9,401 nucleotides of DNA from Armatimonadota bacterium (GTDB lineage Bacteria; Armatimonadota; Zipacnadia; Zipacnadales; FEN-943). Every line of letters begins with the position of its first letter. Within the stretch, counting starts at the first letter, position 1. The notes below the pieces were generated by a model. That model did no database searches, was not told the DNA's origin, and saw nothing but the letters and a program-made list of their open reading frames with translations. A program made the position numbers and the translations under genes. Location of the stretch: the NCBI GenBank assembly GCA_026419655.1, contig JANZZA010000032.1, positions 1-9,401 of the forward strand, written 5' to 3'. Positions 6,983-9,401 of this stretch are shown one piece after another.

Positions 6983-7057
6983 TGGAGCGGGAGACGGGAC
7001 TCGAACCCGCGACACCCGGCTTGGGAAGCCGGTGCTCTACCACTGAGCTACTCCCGC
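6983..7057 (-). tRNA. tRNA-Gly(CCC)
   Basis: Acceptor GCGGGAG/CTCCCGC, anticodon stem-loop CGGCTTCCCAAGCCG with anticodon CCC, T-loop GTTCGAGTC, discriminator U, encoded CCA. Only 4 nt separate it from tRNA-Val upstream, so the two are co-transcribed. Confidence 0.95.
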
Positions 7058-7061
7058 TCTA

Positions 7062-7138
7062 TGGTGGGCGGTAGAGGACTTGAACCTCTGACCTCGTGCG
7101 TGTGAAGCACGCGCTCTGGCCGGCTGAGCTAACCGCCC
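7062..7138 (-). tRNA. tRNA-Val(CAC)
   Basis: Acceptor GGGCGGT/ACCGCCC, anticodon stem-loop CGTGCTTCACACGCACG with anticodon CAC, T-loop GTTCAAGTC, discriminator A, encoded CCA. It reads GUG codons. It lies 8 nt after tRNA-Leu and 4 nt before tRNA-Gly(CCC). Confidence 0.95.
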
Positions 7139-7146
7139 GAATTGTC

Positions 7147-7235
7147 TGGTGCCGAGGGCGGGACTTGAACCCGCACGCCCGAAATTGGGCACTAGGCCCT
7201 CAACCTAGCGTGTCTGCCAATTCCACCACCTCGGC
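7147..7235 (-). tRNA. tRNA-Leu(GAG)
   Basis: A class II tRNA of 89 nt with a long variable arm (around TGCCCAATTTCGGGCG), acceptor GCCGAGG/CCTCGGC, anticodon stem-loop CTAGGTTGAGGGCCTAG with anticodon GAG, discriminator A and encoded CCA. First gene of the five-tRNA cluster. Confidence 0.95.
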
Positions 7236-7245
7236 CGCACCTTAG

Positions 7246-7275
7246 ATTATACCCAGTACCAGCGGAGCAAGTCAA
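7246..7275 (-). promoter_or_regulatory. Promoter of the tRNA cluster
   Basis: TTGACT (7275-7270), an 18-nt spacer, then a perfect TATAAT (7251-7246). The expected start lies only a few nt before tRNA-Leu (7235), typical for a stable-RNA promoter. Confidence 0.85.
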
Positions 7276-7384
7276 TCTTCACCCAGGATAGAAAAGCGTC
7301 CAGTGCGCGCAGAGTTCTAGTTAGGGCCAGCCGTGCGCCGACCTGCGACGGCTTTAGCGGTGACTTTTCTGGGCAGACCGTCGT

Positions 7385-7489
7385 CAGAGTCGCTTCTGCG
7401 GCTCCCGTGCTGGGTGGCAGATAAAGGGTTAGGTGCATCGCGTTGTACACCTTATTCGATCCGGATAAGCCAACGCCAGCTTTGGCAAC
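7385..7489 (-). repeat. Intergenic repeat, copy 2
   Basis: Core 7440-7489 is 35 of 50 identical, without gaps, to 438-487; 7385-7401 matches 382-398 at 13 of 17. It lies about 205 nt upstream of tRNA-Leu on the minus strand, but the tRNAs have their own strong promoter in between, so it is not obviously the tRNA promoter. Confidence 0.55.
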
Positions 7490-7494
7490 AGTGC

Positions 7495-7533
7495 CCTGGG
7501 GGACAGGTTTTTCGCGGAGGTTTGTTCCCCGGG
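7495..7533. other. Hairpin beside repeat copy 2
   Basis: CCTGGGGGACA (7495-7505) can pair with TGTTCCCCGGG (7523-7533) over 11 positions including two G-U pairs, around a 17-nt loop. Copy 1 also has a palindrome at the equivalent side (492-504), of different sequence. There is no T tract supporting a terminator. Confidence 0.3.
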
Positions 7534-7863
7534 CGGTCTGTTGTGCAGACGCGCCTGGGCCTTTACGCTTCATTCGGAGCGAGAATGGTGTGCTCTTGCT
7601 GTCGAGACGGACGTGGGCCTTTGGTTGGCACTAGGCTAGTGGCTCCAAAGACAGGACCAGCAGCTTGGTGGCAGTGGGGGAGTTTCCTTGTACGGTAGAA
7701 CCTGCTAGACTTCACGAGAGTGCTTGGAGGCGGTGAGGGGAGACAGGGTCCCACTGCAACGAAGAATATGTCTGGGCGAGCAAATTCAGAGCCAGAGCAC
7801 AGGGAGTGAACATGGGACGTTGCTGGGGCTAGTAGTTGTGACGGGAAGCAAGGAGTGATAGCG

Positions 7864-9258
7864 ATGGCAGTTGGCAAGGTGATTCAGGTCCGGGGGCCAG
7901 TGGTGGACGTGGAGTTTTCCGATGGGGAATTGCCCGAGCTTCTTGAGGCAGTGGTGATACGCGACGAGGCCAGAGGCATAGACCTGGTAGTTGAAGTGGC
8001 CCAACAGCTTGGCGACCGCGCCGTCCGTTGCATTGCCATGGACGTCACCGATGGGCTGGTGCGCGGAATGCAGGCAGAAAGCACAGGCGGACCTATCAGG
8101 GTGCCGGTGGGCAAGACTACCCTGGGGCGGCTCTTCGACGTTCTTGGCCGGCCCATTGACGGCCTCGGGCCCGTTGAAGCACAGCGCTATGAGCCAATCC
8201 ATAAACCCCCGCCCTCCTTCCAGGACCAGGCCGTGGCTGTCGAGCAATTCGAGACGGGCATCAAGGTCGTTGACCTGCTATGTCCCTTTCCCCGCGGGGG
8301 AAAAATTGGTCTTTTTGGCGGAGCCGGTGTGGGGAAAACCGTGCTCATCATGGAGCTGATTCACACTGTCGCCACGAAGCACCAGGGCGTCTCGGTGTTT
8401 GGGGGCGTCGGAGAGCGGACCCGTGAGGGCAACGACCTATGGCTGGAGATGAAAGAGTCTGGCGTACTAAAGAGTACGTGTTTAGTCTTCGGCCAGATGA
8501 ATGAGCCACCCGGGGCACGTTTGCGCGTTGGCTTGACTGCCCTCACCATGGCCGAATACTTCCGCGATGATGAACACCAGGACGTGCTCTTGTTCATTGA
8601 CAACATCTTCCGCTTCACCCAGGCTGGATCAGAGGTCTCGGCCCTGTTGGGCCGTATACCTTCCGCCGTTGGCTATCAGCCTACGCTGGCCACCGAAATG
8701 GGAGAGCTTCAAGAGCGTATTACGTCCACGAGGTATGGCTCTATCACTTCTGTGCAGGCCATTTACGTCCCGGCCGACGACTATACCGACCCAGCTCCAG
8801 CTACGACCTTCGCCCATCTCGACGCTTCTATCGCGCTGAGCCGTGAGCTTTTTGAGCAAGGTATCTACCCGGCCGTAGACCCTCTGGCGTCTTCCTCGCG
8901 CCTTCTTGACCCGCTCATCGTATCCCAGGACCACTACGAAGTTGCCCGCGGTGTGCAGCAAATCCTGCAGCGTTATAAGGACCTTCGCGACATTATCGCT
9001 ATCCTGGGTGTTGAGGAGCTATCCGACGAGGACAAACTCGTGGTACATCGGGCGCGCCGCGTCCAGCAGTTTCTTACGCAGCCGTTCTTTGTGGCGGAGG
9101 TGTTCACCGGATTGCCAGGAGTGTACGTGCCTGTTGAAGAGACCGTCCGGGGGTTTCGCGAAATCCTCGACGGCAAGCATGATGATCTACCCGAAGACGC
9201 TTTTCGCATGGTCGCTACCATAGACGACGCTGTGGCCAAAGCAAAGGGGCGGGTGTAG
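7864..9258 (+). CDS. atpD: F1-ATPase subunit beta (AtpD)
   Basis: The catalytic subunit of F1F0 ATP synthase, forming the alpha3-beta3 head on the cytoplasmic face and making or hydrolysing ATP. ATG at 7864 is chosen because AAGGAG (7850-7855) lies 8 nt upstream; a GTG at 7855 overlaps that site. It has 464 residues, the usual length. Motifs include P-loop GGAGVGKT at 152-159, catalytic Glu in GVGERTREGN (E184), GQMNEPPGAR at 210-219, Walker B LLFIDN at 242-247, ITSTRYGSITSVQAIYVPADD around 286-306, and EELSDED at 384-390, which corresponds to the DELSEED rotor-contact loop. It is intact with no missing key residues. It ends in TAG three bases before atpC. The usual upstream neighbour atpG is absent; a tRNA cluster lies upstream instead, so atpDC appears to be a separate operon. 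Confidence 0.98.
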   Translation: MAVGKVIQVRGPVVDVEFSDGELPELLEAVVIRDEARGIDLVVEVAQQLGDRAVRCIAMDVTDGLVRGMQAESTGGPIRVPVGKTTLGRLFDVLGRPIDGLGPVEAQRYEPIHKPPPSFQDQAVAVEQFETGIKVVDLLCPFPRGGKIGLFGGAGVGKTVLIMELIHTVATKHQGVSVFGGVGERTREGNDLWLEMKESGVLKSTCLVFGQMNEPPGARLRVGLTALTMAEYFRDDEHQDVLLFIDNIFRFTQAGSEVSALLGRIPSAVGYQPTLATEMGELQERITSTRYGSITSVQAIYVPADDYTDPAPATTFAHLDASIALSRELFEQGIYPAVDPLASSSRLLDPLIVSQDHYEVARGVQQILQRYKDLRDIIAILGVEELSDEDKLVVHRARRVQQFLTQPFFVAEVFTGLPGVYVPVEETVRGFREILDGKHDDLPEDAFRMVATIDDAVAKAKGRV

Positions 9259-9261
9259 GTA

Positions 9262-9401
9262 ATGGCCAGGCCCTTTCACCTGACTGTGCTCAAGGAGGAC
9301 GGGAAGGTTTTCGACGGCGACGTTGTGCACGTGCGTGCCCCGGGCACGGAGGGAAGCTTCGGCGTTTTGGCGCGCCATGCACCAATGGTCGCAGAGTTGG
9401 G
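9262..9401 (+). CDS. atpC: F1-ATPase subunit epsilon (AtpC), N-terminal fragment
   Basis: ATG at 9262, three bases after the atpD stop and in the same frame; AAAGGGG at the end of atpD can serve as ribosome binding site. The first 46 residues match the epsilon N-terminal beta-sandwich: FHLTVLKEDGKVFDGDV, then VRAPGTEGSFGVLARHAPMV. Epsilon sits in the central stalk with gamma, couples the rotor to the c-ring and inhibits hydrolysis. The gene is cut by the right edge of the window. The tight spacing indicates co-transcription and probable translational coupling with atpD. Confidence 0.93.
   Translation, partial: MARPFHLTVLKEDGKVFDGDVVHVRAPGTEGSFGVLARHAPMVAEL

Larger units (their letters stand above)
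7236..7863. other. Divergent intergenic region between tRNA cluster and atpD
   Basis: About 630 nt. It contains the tRNA promoter (7246-7275), the second clear copy of the intergenic repeat (7385-7489), an adjoining hairpin (7495-7533) and a six-codon open frame with a ribosome binding site (7812-7832). No convincing atpD promoter could be picked out. No gene is supported. Confidence 0.55.

Noticed and set aside
7247..7573. 108-codon minus-strand frame upstream of the tRNA cluster
   Set aside because: It runs into the tRNA promoter and has no ribosome binding site; its similarity to the 272-631 minus frame comes from the intergenic repeat.
1..9401. Mobile elements, CRISPR arrays, rRNA, prophage or defence genes
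   Set aside because: No transposase, integrase, regularly spaced repeats or rRNA segments were seen on either strand.

Overview
The window looks like bacterial chromosome of moderately high GC. It most resembles a member of the Planctomycetota-Verrucomicrobiota-Lentisphaerota or Armatimonadota/Hydrogenedentota type. That placement is an inference from the gene families: a hydrazine-synthase-alpha-like (HzsA-like) haem protein, a uroporphyrinogen-decarboxylase-like (UroD-like) protein and a Tat-exported DUF362 protein. It does not rest on a marker-gene comparison. No mobile element, CRISPR array or rRNA was seen.

Left part, minus strand (1-4722): the 5' end of a UroD-like gene runs off the left edge (start at 188). 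Upstream of it, separated by about 415 nt, is a very large exported gene (4722 down to 604). It has a signal peptide, a LamG-like domain, a PD40/HzsA-like propeller region, two c-type haem motifs (CXXCH) and a C-terminal Trp-rich propeller. This frame is cut by a single in-frame amber codon (TAG, 2107-2109). The reading frame continues unchanged on both sides, and the family normally has Tyr there. It is the most notable single observation in the window.

Middle part: a 496-nt divergent intergenic region (4723-5218) holds a 17-nt palindrome, an extended -10 candidate and a weak copy of an intergenic repeat. It leads into a plus-strand DUF362 gene with a twin-arginine signal (5219-6196). After a 374-nt gap there is a strong hairpin (6571-6600), placed as the terminator of a minus-strand tRNA cluster: Leu(GAG), Val(CAC), Gly(CCC), Gly(GCC), Cys(GCA). 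All five tRNAs carry an encoded CCA. The cluster has one good sigma-70-type promoter in front of Leu and a second in front of Gly(GCC).

Right part, plus strand: after a 628-nt divergent gap that holds the second clear copy of the intergenic repeat, atpD (complete) and atpC (5' part) encode the beta and epsilon subunits of F1-ATPase. No other ATP synthase gene precedes atpD in the window, so atpDC is probably a separate unit.

The ATP synthase and tRNA genes are housekeeping. The HzsA-like protein, DUF362 protein and UroD-like protein are accessory, and their joint function, if any, cannot be read from sequence. I found no convincing complete new system. The leads worth checking are the amber-interrupted haem protein and the roughly 105-bp intergenic repeat, which has 35 of 50 identical bases in its core.
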